From Treponema sp. (GTDB lineage: Bacteria > Spirochaetota > Spirochaetia > Treponematales > Treponemataceae), in the NCBI GenBank assembly GCA_016293915.1, contig JAEDCY010000016.1, positions 1 through 61,995 of the forward strand: a stretch of DNA of 61,995 bases. Direction: 5' to 3'. The position numbers and the translations under genes are program-made. Positions 24,504-33,737 of this stretch are shown piece after piece (within the stretch, counting starts at the first letter, position 1; every line of letters begins with the position of its first letter). The notes below the pieces were generated by a model. That model was not told the origin of the DNA. It did no database searches and was given only the letters and a program-made list of their open reading frames with translations.

Positions 24504-25862
24504 ATGAAAAAAATTCTTTCAGTTATGTGTGGACTTGCAGTAGCAACTTCTATGTTCGCTGCAAAACCAAAGGGACCTGTAACAATCAATCTTTGGTCAT
24601 TTACAGATGAAGTTCCAGCAATGGTTGAGAAGTTCAAGGCTACTCACCCAGATGTAGAATTCAATTTGAATACTACTATTGTTGCAACAACAAACCAGGA
24701 GTATCAGCCAGCTCTTGACCCAGCTCTTCAGAATGGAGAAGTTGATATTTATGCTGCTGAAGCTGCATTCATCTTGAAGTATGCATCAGGCGATATGTCT
24801 GACTATGCTGCTCCTTACAAGGATCTTGGAATTAAGATTGACAAGGCAATTAAAGATGCTAATATCGCTTCATATTCAGTAGATATTGGTAAGAACAAAA
24901 AAGGCCAGGTAGTAGGTCTTGGTTATCAGGCTACTGGTGGATGTTTCATCTATCGCCGCTCAATTGCTAAGAAAGTATTTGGTTCTGACGATCCAAAAAC
25001 TGTACAGGCTGCCATCGGTGGTGGTTCTGGATCTTGGACAAAGTTCTGGGATGCTGCTGCTAAATTGGCTGACAATGGTGTAGCAATCGTTTCTGGTGAC
25101 GGTGATATCTGGCACGCATATGAAAACTCTTCAGACAAGGGTTGGATTGTAGACGACAAGCTCTACATCGATCCAAAACGTGAAGCTTTCTTGGATGCTT
25201 CAAAACAGCTTACAGACAAAGGTTGGTCTAACCTTACACGTGACTGGACAGAAGCTTGGTATGCTGATATGCAGGGTAAGGGTGCAAAACCTGTATTCGG
25301 ATTCTTCGGACCAGCATGGCTTATCAACTACGTAATGGCTGGTAACTCAGGTGGAACAAAGGCTGGACAGGGAACATACGGCGACTGGGCTGTTTGTAAC
25401 TCTCCAATCGGATTCTTCTGGGGTGGTACATGGGTACTCGCTTCTAAGACTGCTGCAAAAGATAAGGCAAAGAAAGAAGTTGTTCGCCAGATCATCGAAT
25501 GGATCACTCTTGATTCTTCTAACACAGGTCTTCTTTATCAGTGGGCTAACGGTACATTCCAGTGGAAGTATGGAAAGGGTGCTGATGCAACTGTAAACAC
25601 AAAGGATACAGTTTCTTCTGGAACAGTTATGAGCAAGTCTAACGGTAAGCTCGAGTTCCTCGGCAACCAGAACATGTTCGACTACTTCGTACCAGCTGGT
25701 GCTTATGCTAACGGTAAGAACCTTACACAGTACGATGAAGTTATCAACGCAGAATGGCGTGATCAGGTTCGTGCTTACGCTGCTGGAAAGAAATCAAAAG
25801 CAGACGCAATCAAGGACTTCAAGCAGACTGTATCTGACAAGTACGGTATTGATATCGAATAG
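24504..25862 (+). CDS. CUT1 sugar ABC transporter, substrate-binding protein
   Basis: This 452-residue extracytoplasmic binding protein has a signal peptide (1-19, ending SMFA). A SBP_bac_1 domain follows: INLWSFTDEVPAMVEKFKATHPDVEF, then VVGLGYQATGGCFIYRRS, GWSNLTRDWTEAWYADMQGKGAKPVFGFFGPAWL, GGTWVLASKTAAKDKAKK and EWITLDSSNTG. It captures an oligosaccharide, plausibly a disaccharide in view of the GH94 phosphorylase nearby. Codon bias is strong. A hairpin without a clear T tract follows it, which would favour high expression relative to the permeases. Confidence 0.9.
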   Translation: MKKILSVMCGLAVATSMFAAKPKGPVTINLWSFTDEVPAMVEKFKATHPDVEFNLNTTIVATTNQEYQPALDPALQNGEVDIYAAEAAFILKYASGDMSDYAAPYKDLGIKIDKAIKDANIASYSVDIGKNKKGQVVGLGYQATGGCFIYRRSIAKKVFGSDDPKTVQAAIGGGSGSWTKFWDAAAKLADNGVAIVSGDGDIWHAYENSSDKGWIVDDKLYIDPKREAFLDASKQLTDKGWSNLTRDWTEAWYADMQGKGAKPVFGFFGPAWLINYVMAGNSGGTKAGQGTYGDWAVCNSPIGFFWGGTWVLASKTAAKDKAKKEVVRQIIEWITLDSSNTGLLYQWANGTFQWKYGKGADATVNTKDTVSSGTVMSKSNGKLEFLGNQNMFDYFVPAGAYANGKNLTQYDEVINAEWRDQVRAYAAGKKSKADAIKDFKQTVSDKYGIDIE

Positions 25863-25885
25863 TCAGTAAACTAACTGCATAATAT

Positions 25886-25911
25886 TTAGGGCTGTCGAAA
25901 GGCAGCCCTAA
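25886..25911 (+). terminator. Stem-loop after the binding-protein gene
   Basis: TTAGGGCTG (25886-25894) pairs with CAGCCCTAA (25903-25911). It is followed by ATTTGTAAAA rather than a T run, so it is more likely an mRNA-stabilising or partially terminating hairpin between binding protein and permeases. Confidence 0.6.
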
Positions 25912-25975
25912 TTTGTAAAAAAAAATGTTTTTTTGAATTTCTTTTTAATCAATTTAATATTTGGGGTGTCCACTT

Positions 25976-26992
25976 ATGGGAAATAATGCCATCAAAGAAA
26001 AAAAGCGAAGTATCAGTTATGCTAAATACGGCTATATATTTTGTATTCCATTTGTAGTTGCATACTTAATTTTTTCTTTCTATCCAACATTATATACTTT
26101 TATCATAGGTTTTACAGATCTTAGAGGTGCCGGAAAAACAACATGGCATTTCTTAAAGGCAAGTAAATTTTTTGACAATTATAAAAAAATCCTGGCAATG
26201 CCAACTTTCCATATGGCATTGCAAAATACAGTAAAAATCTGGATTTGTAACTTTATTCCACAGATGATTATGGCACTTTTACTTTCTGCCTGGTTTACTA
26301 ACCGCCGTGTTAAGATTCCGGGAGAGGGAGTATTTAAAGTACTTTTCTATATGCCTAACATTATTACAGCTGCTACAGTTGCAATTTTGTTCGGTACTTT
26401 GTTCGGTTATCCAATGGGTCCTGTAAACGATTTGCTTACAAGATTAAAGATTATTGATGAGCCATTCTACTTCTTAAATAGTAGACATGCTGCCCAGAAT
26501 ATTATCATCTTTATTCAGACATGGCAGTGGTATGGTTATACAATGATTATTCTTATTTCTGGTGTTCTTGGTATCGACCCGGAAATCTTCGAAGCTGCTG
26601 ATATTGACGGTGCAAACGGCTGGACAGTATTCTGGAAAATCACAATTCCAAGTATTAAAACTATCCTTTTGTTCACACTCGTAACTTCTCTTATTGGTGG
26701 TTTGAACATGTTCGATATTCCAGCTCTCTTCGTTCCTGGAAGTGGTCCTGATAACGCTACACTTACAACATCTGTACTTATCAATACTATGGCATTCCGT
26801 GGTGGTTATCTTTACAACCGTGCTTCTGCTTTGAGTATGATTATGTTCATCATCATTGTTATTTGTTCTGCAATTCTCTTCTATATCTTACGTGATAAAG
26901 ATGAAGCAAGAATTAAAAAAGCTAAGAAGCAGGAGATTAAGGCTCGTAAACTTGCTGCAAAACAGGCTGCTAAAGGAGTTGTAAATGAATAA
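25976..26992 (+). CDS. CUT1 sugar ABC transporter permease (MalF-type)
   Basis: The ATG at 25976, with GGGGTG at about 25963, is preferred over an upstream TTG. The 338-residue membrane protein has about six helices. The EAA loop EIFEAADIDGANGWTVFWKITIP lies near residue 205 and the C-terminus is a basic tail (KKAKKQEIKARKLAAKQ). It overlaps the next permease by 8 bases. No ATPase gene is in the operon, so a shared MsiK/UgpC-type ATPase elsewhere must drive it. Confidence 0.88.
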   Translation: MGNNAIKEKKRSISYAKYGYIFCIPFVVAYLIFSFYPTLYTFIIGFTDLRGAGKTTWHFLKASKFFDNYKKILAMPTFHMALQNTVKIWICNFIPQMIMALLLSAWFTNRRVKIPGEGVFKVLFYMPNIITAATVAILFGTLFGYPMGPVNDLLTRLKIIDEPFYFLNSRHAAQNIIIFIQTWQWYGYTMIILISGVLGIDPEIFEAADIDGANGWTVFWKITIPSIKTILLFTLVTSLIGGLNMFDIPALFVPGSGPDNATLTTSVLINTMAFRGGYLYNRASALSMIMFIIIVICSAILFYILRDKDEARIKKAKKQEIKARKLAAKQAAKGVVNE

Positions 26993-27827
26993 TTCAAAAA
27001 ATATGTCAATTTTTAAGGTACTGGTTTTAGTTGTTTGTATAATTCTTGCAATTTTGAGCTTGTTCCCGTTTGTTATAATGCTTGTAAACTCAACACGCTC
27101 AACAAACCAGATTCAGCAACACGCTGTTTCTTTAATACCTTCTAAGTATTTCCTTAATAACTTGAGAATTCTTACTGGTAAATCATTTAATCCTGCAAAA
27201 GGATTTATGAACTCACTTATCATTTCTTGTGGTGTTTGTGCCTGCTCTTTGTACTTCTCTACATTGACAGCTTATGCTCTTGTAATGTATGAGTGGAAGC
27301 TTAAGAATGCATTCTTCGGATTTATTATGGGTATTATGATGATTCCGGCAACTGTAACAATTATCGGATTCTTCCAGATGGTTTATAAGGTTCATATGAC
27401 TAACCATTTGCTTGTACTCATACTTCCGGCGATAGCCTCCCCAAGTATGGTATTCTTTATGCGTCAGTATATGAAGCCTGCTGTATCAGTTTCTCTGGTA
27501 GAGTCAGCTCGTATTGATGGTTCAAAAGAATTCTGGACATTCAATACAATTGTTCTTCCAATTATGAAACCTGCTATTGCTACTCAGGCAATCTTCACTT
27601 TCGTAACAAGCTGGAACGATTTGTTCCGTCCTTCTGTAATTCTTACAAGCCAGAATAAGTATACACTTCCTATTATGGTATCGCTTCTTAATGGTGATAT
27701 TTATAAGCGTGAACATGGTGCTATTTACGTAGGACTTTCTCTTACTGCTTTACCACTTATCGTTGTGTACTTTATTCTTGCTAAGTACATCGTAGCTGGT
27801 GTTGCTCTTGGTTCTGTAAAAGGTTAA
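26985..27827 (+). CDS. CUT1 sugar ABC transporter permease (MalG-type)
   Basis: This 280-residue inner-membrane protein has about six helices. The EAA loop is SLVESARIDGSKEFWTFNTIVLP (about 168-190) and LVNSTRSTNQI follows the first helix, both typical of MalG-like subunits. It overlaps the first permease by 8 bases and closes the operon ahead of a strong terminator. It should form a heterodimer with the MalF-type subunit. Confidence 0.88.
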   Translation: MNNSKNMSIFKVLVLVVCIILAILSLFPFVIMLVNSTRSTNQIQQHAVSLIPSKYFLNNLRILTGKSFNPAKGFMNSLIISCGVCACSLYFSTLTAYALVMYEWKLKNAFFGFIMGIMMIPATVTIIGFFQMVYKVHMTNHLLVLILPAIASPSMVFFMRQYMKPAVSVSLVESARIDGSKEFWTFNTIVLPIMKPAIATQAIFTFVTSWNDLFRPSVILTSQNKYTLPIMVSLLNGDIYKREHGAIYVGLSLTALPLIVVYFILAKYIVAGVALGSVKG

Positions 27828-27852
27828 TTGTTTAATTAGGAATTCAAATATT

Positions 27853-27888
27853 GGCTGTGGTATCAAAAGGTGCCACAGCTTTTTTTTT
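27853..27888 (+). terminator. Terminator of the sugar ABC operon
   Basis: GGCTGTGG (27853-27860) pairs with CCACAGC (27873-27879) and runs straight into nine T residues (27880-27888). Confidence 0.9.
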
Positions 27889-27895
27889 ATTATCT

Positions 27896-28034
27896 GTCAT
27901 TCTGAACTTAGGGAGCGACGGCTGAAAGCCAATAAAATACTCCAGTGGAGCATTTTAAGCGAGTCTCCGAGCGGCTATGCCGCGAAGGGGCAGGAATCTC
28001 TTTTATAAAGATGCTGAAACAAGTTCAGCATGAC
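27896..28034. repeat. Split GTCAT palindrome with variant F element, plus intact palindrome
   Basis: GTCATTCTGAAC (from 27896) is followed by an F element at 27911-27988 and then GGCAGGAATCTC. The F core here is AAAATACTCC/GGAGCATTTT and its distal hairpin GCGGCTATGCCGC, both different in sequence from other copies but still paired. An intact GATGCTGAAAC, AAG, TTCAGCATGAC palindrome sits at 28010-28034. This accounts for most of the 343-bp gap; the rest is the GH94 control region. Confidence 0.8.
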
Positions 28035-28076
28035 ATTGTTTCCTTTCAAACATAGTATAAATCCTTTATGGACTTA

Positions 28077-28125
28077 TTACGAATCCTGGTTTACACTTGT
28101 TATACTTAAGAAAACGTTGTCGTAA
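28077..28125 (+). promoter_or_regulatory. Promoter and LacI-type operator of the GH94 gene
   Basis: The operator AAGAAAACGTTGTCGTAA (28108-28125) differs at one base from the site at 24338-24355. It directly follows a TATACT -10 box (28101-28106), a repressing position. The matching -35 (TTACGA at 28077-28082, 18-base spacer) is weak. Confidence 0.65.
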
Positions 28126-28170
28126 TTTTTTGCGGCAAGAGGGCTTATTGGAAAGCCGAGGAAGGTAAAA

Positions 28171-30597
28171 GTGAAATACGGTTATTTTGATGATGACAAG
28201 GCGGAATATGTTATTACCCGCCCGGATACCCCAACAAGCTGGAGTAATTATCTTGGTTCTACAGTATATGGTGCTGTAATTACAAACAATGCCGGTGGTT
28301 ATGGTTTTTATAAATCTGGTGCACAGGGAAGATTTATGCGTCTCCGCTTTAATTCTATTCCGATGGATCAGCCGGGCCGATATTTCTACCTTCGTGATCA
28401 GGAGAATGGAGACTTCTGGTCTGCTTCCTGGCAGCCTGTAGGTAAGCCGCTTGATCAGTATAAGAGTGAGTGCCGTCATGGTACTGCATATACTATAATT
28501 ACTTCTGAATATAAGGGAATAAAGAGCGAGACAAAATATTATGTTCCCCTTGGACAGAATTTTGAATACTGGCGTCTTAAGGTAACAAATACTTCTGATA
28601 GAAAACGTAAGATTCGGGTTTTCTCATATTGTGAATTTGCAAATCAGTGGAACACAACTCAGGATCAGGTAAACCTTCAGTATTCTCTTTTCATTGTAAA
28701 GGGCGAGAAAGTAGGGGATAATCTTCTTCGTTATTCAATTCAGGATAATCTTTATATTCAGCATCCCGAATATGAGGTTGGCGGTGCATATATGAGCCAG
28801 TGGGTTGCTCTTGTTGGAACACCAATGACTGGTTTTGATACAAGCCGTGAAGCATTTATTGGTACTTATGGTTCTTATGAGCATCCTAAGGCTGTTGTTG
28901 ACGGTGCATGTACAAACTCTGAAGCATTTGGTGATAACTCTTGTGGTACTGTACAGGGAGATCTTGAACTTGCACCTGGCGAAACTAAAGAAATCATGCT
29001 GATGCTTGGTATTGATGATGCACTTGCTGTTGGTCAGAAGATTTTGAATGAGTTTGGTAATTTTAAGAAAGCTGATGAAGAATTTGAAAAGCTTGTTGCA
29101 GCATGGCATGCAAAGCTTGGTTCTTATAAAGCAATAACTCCAGATGAAGATATTAACCATACTGTAAATGTCTGGGGCTTATATAACTGTTTGATTACTT
29201 TTGCATGGTCTCGAGCGGCTTCTCTTGTATATAACGGAGAACGTGATGGACTTGGTTACCGCGACTCTGTTCAGGATATTCTTGGTGTTTCTGCTGCAAT
29301 TCCTGAAGAAGCAGAAGAACGCCTTGTTCGCATGATAAGCGGTCAGTGCCAGAATGGTGGAGCTGTTCCTGTAATTTCTAAGGACTTTAATGCCGGCCAT
29401 GAAAAGGCTCCAAAACCTGAAGAGTTCCGTTCTGATGACTGTGAATGGTTCTTTAATGCTGTTCCTTGTTATGTAGCAGAATCTGGAAATTTTGATTTTT
29501 ATAACAAAGTTGTTCCTTATGCTGATGGCGGAGAAGCTACAGTTTACGGACATCTTAAGCGAGCCCTTGAATTCAACCTGGAGCGAATGGGTAAAGACGG
29601 TCTTCCTTGCGGACTTCTTGCTGACTGGAATGACTGTTTGAAGCTTGGCTACCACGGAGAATCTTTGTTTGTAGCCTTCCAGCTGCGTCTTGGTCTTACA
29701 ACTTATGCTGATATTTCTGAACGTCTTGGTAAAAAAGATGAGGCTGCCTGGGCTTTGAAAGAACGCGATACTCTTGATGCGAATATTCAGAAGAAGTGCT
29801 GGGATGGTAAATGGTTTATCTGGGCTGTAGGCGAGGACGGAACTGTTTACGGAACTCAGACTATCGAAGAAGGTCAGATTTACTTTAATACTCAGGTTTG
29901 GGCTGTAATGTCTAGTGCTGCTACAGCAGAACAGGCTCGCATCTGTATGGAATCTGTAAAGGAAAAATTGGCCACACCTTACGGACTTATGCTTTGTGCG
30001 CCTCCATTTGTAAAGACTCGCAGTGACATTATGTCTTCTGTAGTATTTCTTCCTGGTATTAAGGAAAATGCAGGTATCTTCAACCATACTCAGGGCTGGG
30101 GGGTAATTGCCGAAACTATGCTTGGAAACGGCGACCGTGCTTACGAATACTGTAAGGCATCTATTCCTGCTGCTTATAACGACAAGGCAGAAATCCGTCA
30201 GAGCGAGCCTTATGTAGTTGGTCAGACAACTTATTCAACTTTCTCAAAACGTCCTGGTAATACTCGTACATCATGGCTTTCAGGTGCTGGTACCTGGTCT
30301 TACTACGCAATTACTCAGTATATGCTTGGAATTAAGCCACAGTACGATGGCCTTTTGATTGATCCGTGTATCAAACACGACTGGGATGGATATACGGTTG
30401 AACGTCGCTGGCGTGGCATGAATCTTTATATCGAAGTAAAGAATCCGCAGCATGTTTGCAAAGGTATTGAATATATCGAAGTAGACGGAAAACGAATTGA
30501 TGCAGCAGTAATTCCGGTAAGTGAACTTAAGAATGGTTCAAAGATTGTCGCTTACATGGGTAAGGATGCTAAGTCATTCCAAATTGAAAGAGTATAA
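28171..30597 (+). CDS. GH94 disaccharide phosphorylase (cellobiose or diacetylchitobiose type)
   Basis: Translation starts at GTG 28171 with GAGGAAGG upstream. The 808-residue enzyme is full length for GH94. It begins MKYGYFDDDKAEYVITRP and carries GLGYRDSVQDILG (360-372), ADGGEATVYGHLKRALEF and the general-acid motif ADWNDC (484-489). Family members phosphorolyse a beta-disaccharide to alpha-sugar-1-phosphate plus free sugar, saving one ATP. The N-terminus and C-terminal DPCIKHDWDGYTVERRWRG resemble diacetylchitobiose phosphorylases as much as cellobiose phosphorylases, so substrate is left open. The shared operator with the CUT1 importer says both handle the same sugar. Confidence 0.88.
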   Translation: MKYGYFDDDKAEYVITRPDTPTSWSNYLGSTVYGAVITNNAGGYGFYKSGAQGRFMRLRFNSIPMDQPGRYFYLRDQENGDFWSASWQPVGKPLDQYKSECRHGTAYTIITSEYKGIKSETKYYVPLGQNFEYWRLKVTNTSDRKRKIRVFSYCEFANQWNTTQDQVNLQYSLFIVKGEKVGDNLLRYSIQDNLYIQHPEYEVGGAYMSQWVALVGTPMTGFDTSREAFIGTYGSYEHPKAVVDGACTNSEAFGDNSCGTVQGDLELAPGETKEIMLMLGIDDALAVGQKILNEFGNFKKADEEFEKLVAAWHAKLGSYKAITPDEDINHTVNVWGLYNCLITFAWSRAASLVYNGERDGLGYRDSVQDILGVSAAIPEEAEERLVRMISGQCQNGGAVPVISKDFNAGHEKAPKPEEFRSDDCEWFFNAVPCYVAESGNFDFYNKVVPYADGGEATVYGHLKRALEFNLERMGKDGLPCGLLADWNDCLKLGYHGESLFVAFQLRLGLTTYADISERLGKKDEAAWALKERDTLDANIQKKCWDGKWFIWAVGEDGTVYGTQTIEEGQIYFNTQVWAVMSSAATAEQARICMESVKEKLATPYGLMLCAPPFVKTRSDIMSSVVFLPGIKENAGIFNHTQGWGVIAETMLGNGDRAYEYCKASIPAAYNDKAEIRQSEPYVVGQTTYSTFSKRPGNTRTSWLSGAGTWSYYAITQYMLGIKPQYDGLLIDPCIKHDWDGYTVERRWRGMNLYIEVKNPQHVCKGIEYIEVDGKRIDAAVIPVSELKNGSKIVAYMGKDAKSFQIERV

Positions 30598-30912
30598 GCT
30601 TATGAGAGGATTGCCACATGGCTGGCACTCCTCGTAATTGAGTTATTCTGTAAAGGCGGCTGCAAAAGTTCCTTTTGTAATGTCGTCTTCAATTTTTTAA
30701 GAATCCTGAAATCAGTTGAAAGCAAGTTCGCCAAGATAGGCTTAGCGTAATAGAAGAAAGTGTGCCTCAGTTTAATTAAATTAAAAAATCCTATGTTCGG
30801 AGTGAAAAATGCCTGACACAAACATCATCCCCGTTTGGGGCAGGTATTTTTCACTGTAGCACATAGGGTTTATGGAATACTATGCATTTTTTATGTAAGT
30901 CAGCAGGATTTC
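30598..30912. repeat. Degenerate GGATTGC repeat and a hairpin with conserved ATCATCCCC loop
   Basis: This 315-bp convergent gap holds no gene. A decayed GGATTGCCAC ... CTCCTCGTAATTG repeat starts at about 30609 (compare 49366-49435). At 30787-30869 a long hairpin is built of AATCCTATGT/ACATAGGGTT, a perfect AGTGAAAAAT (30801-30810)/ATTTTTCACT (30846-30855), CCTG/CAGG and CAAAC/GTTTG closing a loop ATCATCCCC (30824-30832). A related hairpin lies at 33765-33855. Confidence 0.75.
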
Positions 30913-31740
30913 TTATTTCAACAGTTTTTCTACAGTCTCTGCTGCCTCTTTGAGTTCAGGAATATCCAGACTTTCAATATCTCCGGAATCAACTGCACGG
31001 CTTGTTTCTTCCTGCATAGGAATACGGGCCAGAACTGGAATATTAAATGTCTTTGCAATTTCATCGATATTGCTTTTGCCGAATACAGTAATTTCTTTAC
31101 CGCAGTCAGGGCACTTTACATAGCTCATGTTTTCTACGATTCCAAGAATAGGAATGTTCATCATATTAGCCATGTTTACAGCCTTTTCTACAATTACTCG
31201 AACAAGCTGCTGAGGTGAACTTACTACAATAATTCCATCCAGTGGAAGAGACTGGAAAACTGTAAGGGGTACATCACCTGTTCCTGGAGGCATATCAACA
31301 AACATAAAATCAACATCTTTCCATATGACATCAGTCCAGAACTGTTTTACAGCACTTGCAATTACAGGACCTCTCCAGATTACAGGATCATTTTCGTTCT
31401 GAAGCAAAAAGTTCATAGACATAAGCTGAATTCCAGAATCAGTTACAACTGGTGTAAGAGCGTCCTGTCCATCTACTGCCTGAGCTCTTTCATCGCCAAC
31501 ACCAAAACTTTCCGGAATAGAAGGACCTGTAATATCAGCATCCAGAATAGCAGTGTGGAATCCGTCTTTATTTACTTTACTGGCTAAGAGGCTTGTTACA
31601 AGTGATTTTCCAACTCCACCTTTTCCACTGACAATACCAATAACTTTCTTTACCTTGCTGTCTTTATGCAAGTTTACATGAAAATCTCTCTTTTCACATT
31701 TCTCACCGCATGAGTCGCAGTTGTGTGTACATTCAGCCAT
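30913..31740 (-). CDS. Mrp/NBP35-family Fe-S cluster carrier ATPase
   Basis: This 275-residue P-loop protein has a Cys-rich N-terminus (AECTHNCDSCGEKC), a deviant Walker A SGKGGVGKS (about 38-46), MPPGTGDVPLTV and a C-terminal YVKCPDCGKE whose CxxC binds a bridging iron-sulfur cluster in the dimer. Family members (Mrp, ApbC, Nbp35) assemble and deliver Fe-S clusters to apoproteins in the cytoplasm. It is a single-gene unit convergent with the GH94 gene and divergent from a symporter across two long repeats. Confidence 0.9.
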   Translation of the reverse strand: MAECTHNCDSCGEKCEKRDFHVNLHKDSKVKKVIGIVSGKGGVGKSLVTSLLASKVNKDGFHTAILDADITGPSIPESFGVGDERAQAVDGQDALTPVVTDSGIQLMSMNFLLQNENDPVIWRGPVIASAVKQFWTDVIWKDVDFMFVDMPPGTGDVPLTVFQSLPLDGIIVVSSPQQLVRVIVEKAVNMANMMNIPILGIVENMSYVKCPDCGKEITVFGKSNIDEIAKTFNIPVLARIPMQEETSRAVDSGDIESLDIPELKEAAETVEKLLK

Positions 31741-31798
31741 TTTTATACCTCAATTTAAATATACTAAGAATATTATTAAAAGACAAGGAAAATGCTTG

Positions 31799-31974
31799 TA
31801 TAAAATCTGAGAGGCGTGAGCGGAACCGATGCAAAACTGCATCGAGGGGTATTTGGCGCTTAGCCATAAAAAAAATCCGAGGATTTTGCGAAGCAAAACC
31901 GCAGGATTTTTTCACAAAAACCAGCTCGCCCGCAGTTTTGCGATCGGTGCAGCGGAAGCCTCTTAGATTTTATA
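31799..31974 (-). repeat. Long structured palindrome, family A, copy 3
   Basis: This 176-bp element has outer TATAAAATCT (31799-31808)/AGATTTTATA (31965-31974) and a middle stem of 31825-31840 with 31932-31948 (16 pairs, one indel; ACCGATGCAAAACTGC). On the minus strand the inner part is AAAAAATCC, TGCGG, TTTTGC, GCAAAA, TCCTC, GGATTTTTT. The TGCGG/TCCTC internal loop is identical to copies 1 and 2 while every stem differs. ATGGCTAAGCGCCAAA is shared with copy 1. Confidence 0.85.
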
Positions 31975-31988
31975 CGGAGTTTTCTTTA

Positions 31989-32090
31989 GTTTCTATACCA
32001 CAAAAAGCGTGTAGCGCATTATTGCGCGGTTTTGAATCACGCAGCCGTGACCGGGAGCCAGTGTTTCATGAATATGTTTTATAATGCGGT
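31989..32090 (+). repeat. Family D, truncated right half
   Basis: The stretch from CTATACCACAAAAAGCGTGT through TTTTGAATCACGCA to TTTATAATGCGG matches the right half of the 17409-17623 element with few changes. The left half is missing, so the long hairpin cannot form. With copy 3 of family A it fills the 434-bp gap before the symporter. Confidence 0.8.
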
Positions 32091-32111
32091 GATCTTGCAC
32101 AGATATTACTA

Positions 32112-32140
32112 TTGAGAAGAACAAAAATTATAGTTATAAT
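32112..32140 (+). promoter_or_regulatory. Promoter of the symporter gene
   Basis: TTGAGA at 32112-32117, a 17-base spacer and TATAAT at 32135-32140. A GAGG ribosome site at about 32163 precedes the ATG at 32175. Confidence 0.7.
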
Positions 32141-32174
32141 AAAATAATTAATTATTTTTAAATGAGGTATAAAA

Positions 32175-33737
32175 ATGACTTCACAGACAATCGCGATGAT
32201 TATTGCCTTTGTGCTTTACCTGGGTCTTATGGTATATGTGGGACTTCGCAATGCAAAGAACAATAATTCAGCTTCAGACTTCTTCCTAGGTGGAAGAAAG
32301 GTTGGGCCTTGGGTAACAGCCCTTTCTGCAGAAGCATCTGACTCTTCTGCCTGGCTTTTAATGGGTCTTCCAGGACTCTGTTATCTTGGTGGGTTTAAGG
32401 AAACCTTCTGGACAGCCATTGGTCTTATTGTTGGAACTTATCTTGCATGGCTTTTAATTGCAAAGCCTCTCCGCAAATGTTCAATTACTTATAAGGATTC
32501 AATCACAATTCCAGAATTCCTTTCAAACCGTTTTAATGATAAAACACACATTCTTTCAATAGTTTCAGTTTTCTTTATTGTTGTATTCTTTACTATTTAT
32601 ACAGCATCTGGATTTGTAGCTTGTGCAAAGCTCTTTAATTCTGTCTTCGGACTCAGCTGGAATACAGGACTTCTTATTGGTTTTGTAATTATTCTTTCTT
32701 ATACAATTCTTGGTGGTTATCGTGCTGTTTGTACAACAGACTTTATTCAGGGAAGTTTGATTTTTATTGCTTTTGTAATTTCAGGAATCATAATTATTGT
32801 TTCACTTGGTGGATTTGGTAATGCAGTAGTTCAGGTTCAGAGTTTTACAGAACGTGCTACAAGCGGGGAATTCGGTGATGCGATGCTCAAAGCTGTAACT
32901 GGAAACAAGAGTTTTGGTGCAATGTCTGCAGTTTCGGCTTTTGCATGGTGTCTTGGTTACTTTGGAATGCCACACATCATCGTTCGCTTTATGGGCTGTC
33001 GCTCAAATAAGGAAATATCAACAGCACGTCGTGTAGGAATTATCTGGATGATTATCTCTTACATTGGTGCAATTTTGATTGGTACACTTGGAACTGCCTA
33101 TCTTTTGAATAAGGGAATCCTTCTTGGAGCAAATGCTTCTGAAGTTACAACCGCAGGTCTTAAGGTATTTGGTGCAGGAACTCAGGAAGCAGTATTCAGC
33201 TACACAATGCAGAAGATGTTCCCTGCCTTTATCGCAGGTCTCTTCCTTTGTGGTATTCTTGCTGCTGCTATGTCTACAGCAGATTCACAGCTCCTTTCAG
33301 CTTCTTCTGCAATTGGTCAGGATATTTACAAGGGACTTATCAAAAAGAATGCAGATGACAAGAAGGTTCTTCTCGTTAGCCGTATTTCAGTATTCGTAAT
33401 TGCTATTTTAGGCCTTTTGCTTGCGCTTAATCCAAACAGCTCAATTTTTGGTCTTGTTTCTTTTGCCTGGTCAGGCTTTGGTGGAACTTTTGGTCCTCTT
33501 ATTCTTCTGGCTCTTTACTGGAAGCGTACTACAGCTCCTGGTGCAATTGCTGGTCTTGTCTGTGGTGGTGTAACTGATGTAGCATGGCATTATCTCCATG
33601 GTGGGGTATTTGATGTATATGAGATTCTTCCTGCTTTTATTGTTTGTCTTATTGTAACAGTAGTTGTTTCTTTGCTTACAAAACAGGACGAAGAAGTTGC
33701 CGCTAAGTTTGAGGAATACAAGAATTTGGCTGACTAA
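32175..33737 (+). CDS. putP: Sodium/proline-type solute symporter (SSS family)
   Basis: This 520-residue protein of the SSS family has about 13 transmembrane helices. It begins with a helix and SDFFLGGRKVGPWVTALSAEASDSSAWLL, the sodium-site region typical of PutP. GFVACAKLFNSVFGLSWNTG, FGMPHIIVRFM and ILAAAMSTADSQLLSASSAIGQDIY follow. It imports proline or a similar solute with sodium. Assignment to proline is based on the close PutP-like motifs and is not certain. It stands alone with its own promoter. Confidence 0.85.
   Translation: MTSQTIAMIIAFVLYLGLMVYVGLRNAKNNNSASDFFLGGRKVGPWVTALSAEASDSSAWLLMGLPGLCYLGGFKETFWTAIGLIVGTYLAWLLIAKPLRKCSITYKDSITIPEFLSNRFNDKTHILSIVSVFFIVVFFTIYTASGFVACAKLFNSVFGLSWNTGLLIGFVIILSYTILGGYRAVCTTDFIQGSLIFIAFVISGIIIIVSLGGFGNAVVQVQSFTERATSGEFGDAMLKAVTGNKSFGAMSAVSAFAWCLGYFGMPHIIVRFMGCRSNKEISTARRVGIIWMIISYIGAILIGTLGTAYLLNKGILLGANASEVTTAGLKVFGAGTQEAVFSYTMQKMFPAFIAGLFLCGILAAAMSTADSQLLSASSAIGQDIYKGLIKKNADDKKVLLVSRISVFVIAILGLLLALNPNSSIFGLVSFAWSGFGGTFGPLILLALYWKRTTAPGAIAGLVCGGVTDVAWHYLHGGVFDVYEILPAFIVCLIVTVVVSLLTKQDEEVAAKFEEYKNLAD

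Noticed and set aside
29179..30087. 302-residue frame antisense to the GH94 gene
   Set aside because: Arises from codon bias of the real gene and lacks a start signal.
30600..30821. 73-residue frame on the minus strand before the Mrp gene
   Set aside because: Lies in decayed repeat and hairpin DNA with no ribosome site; composition is not protein-like.
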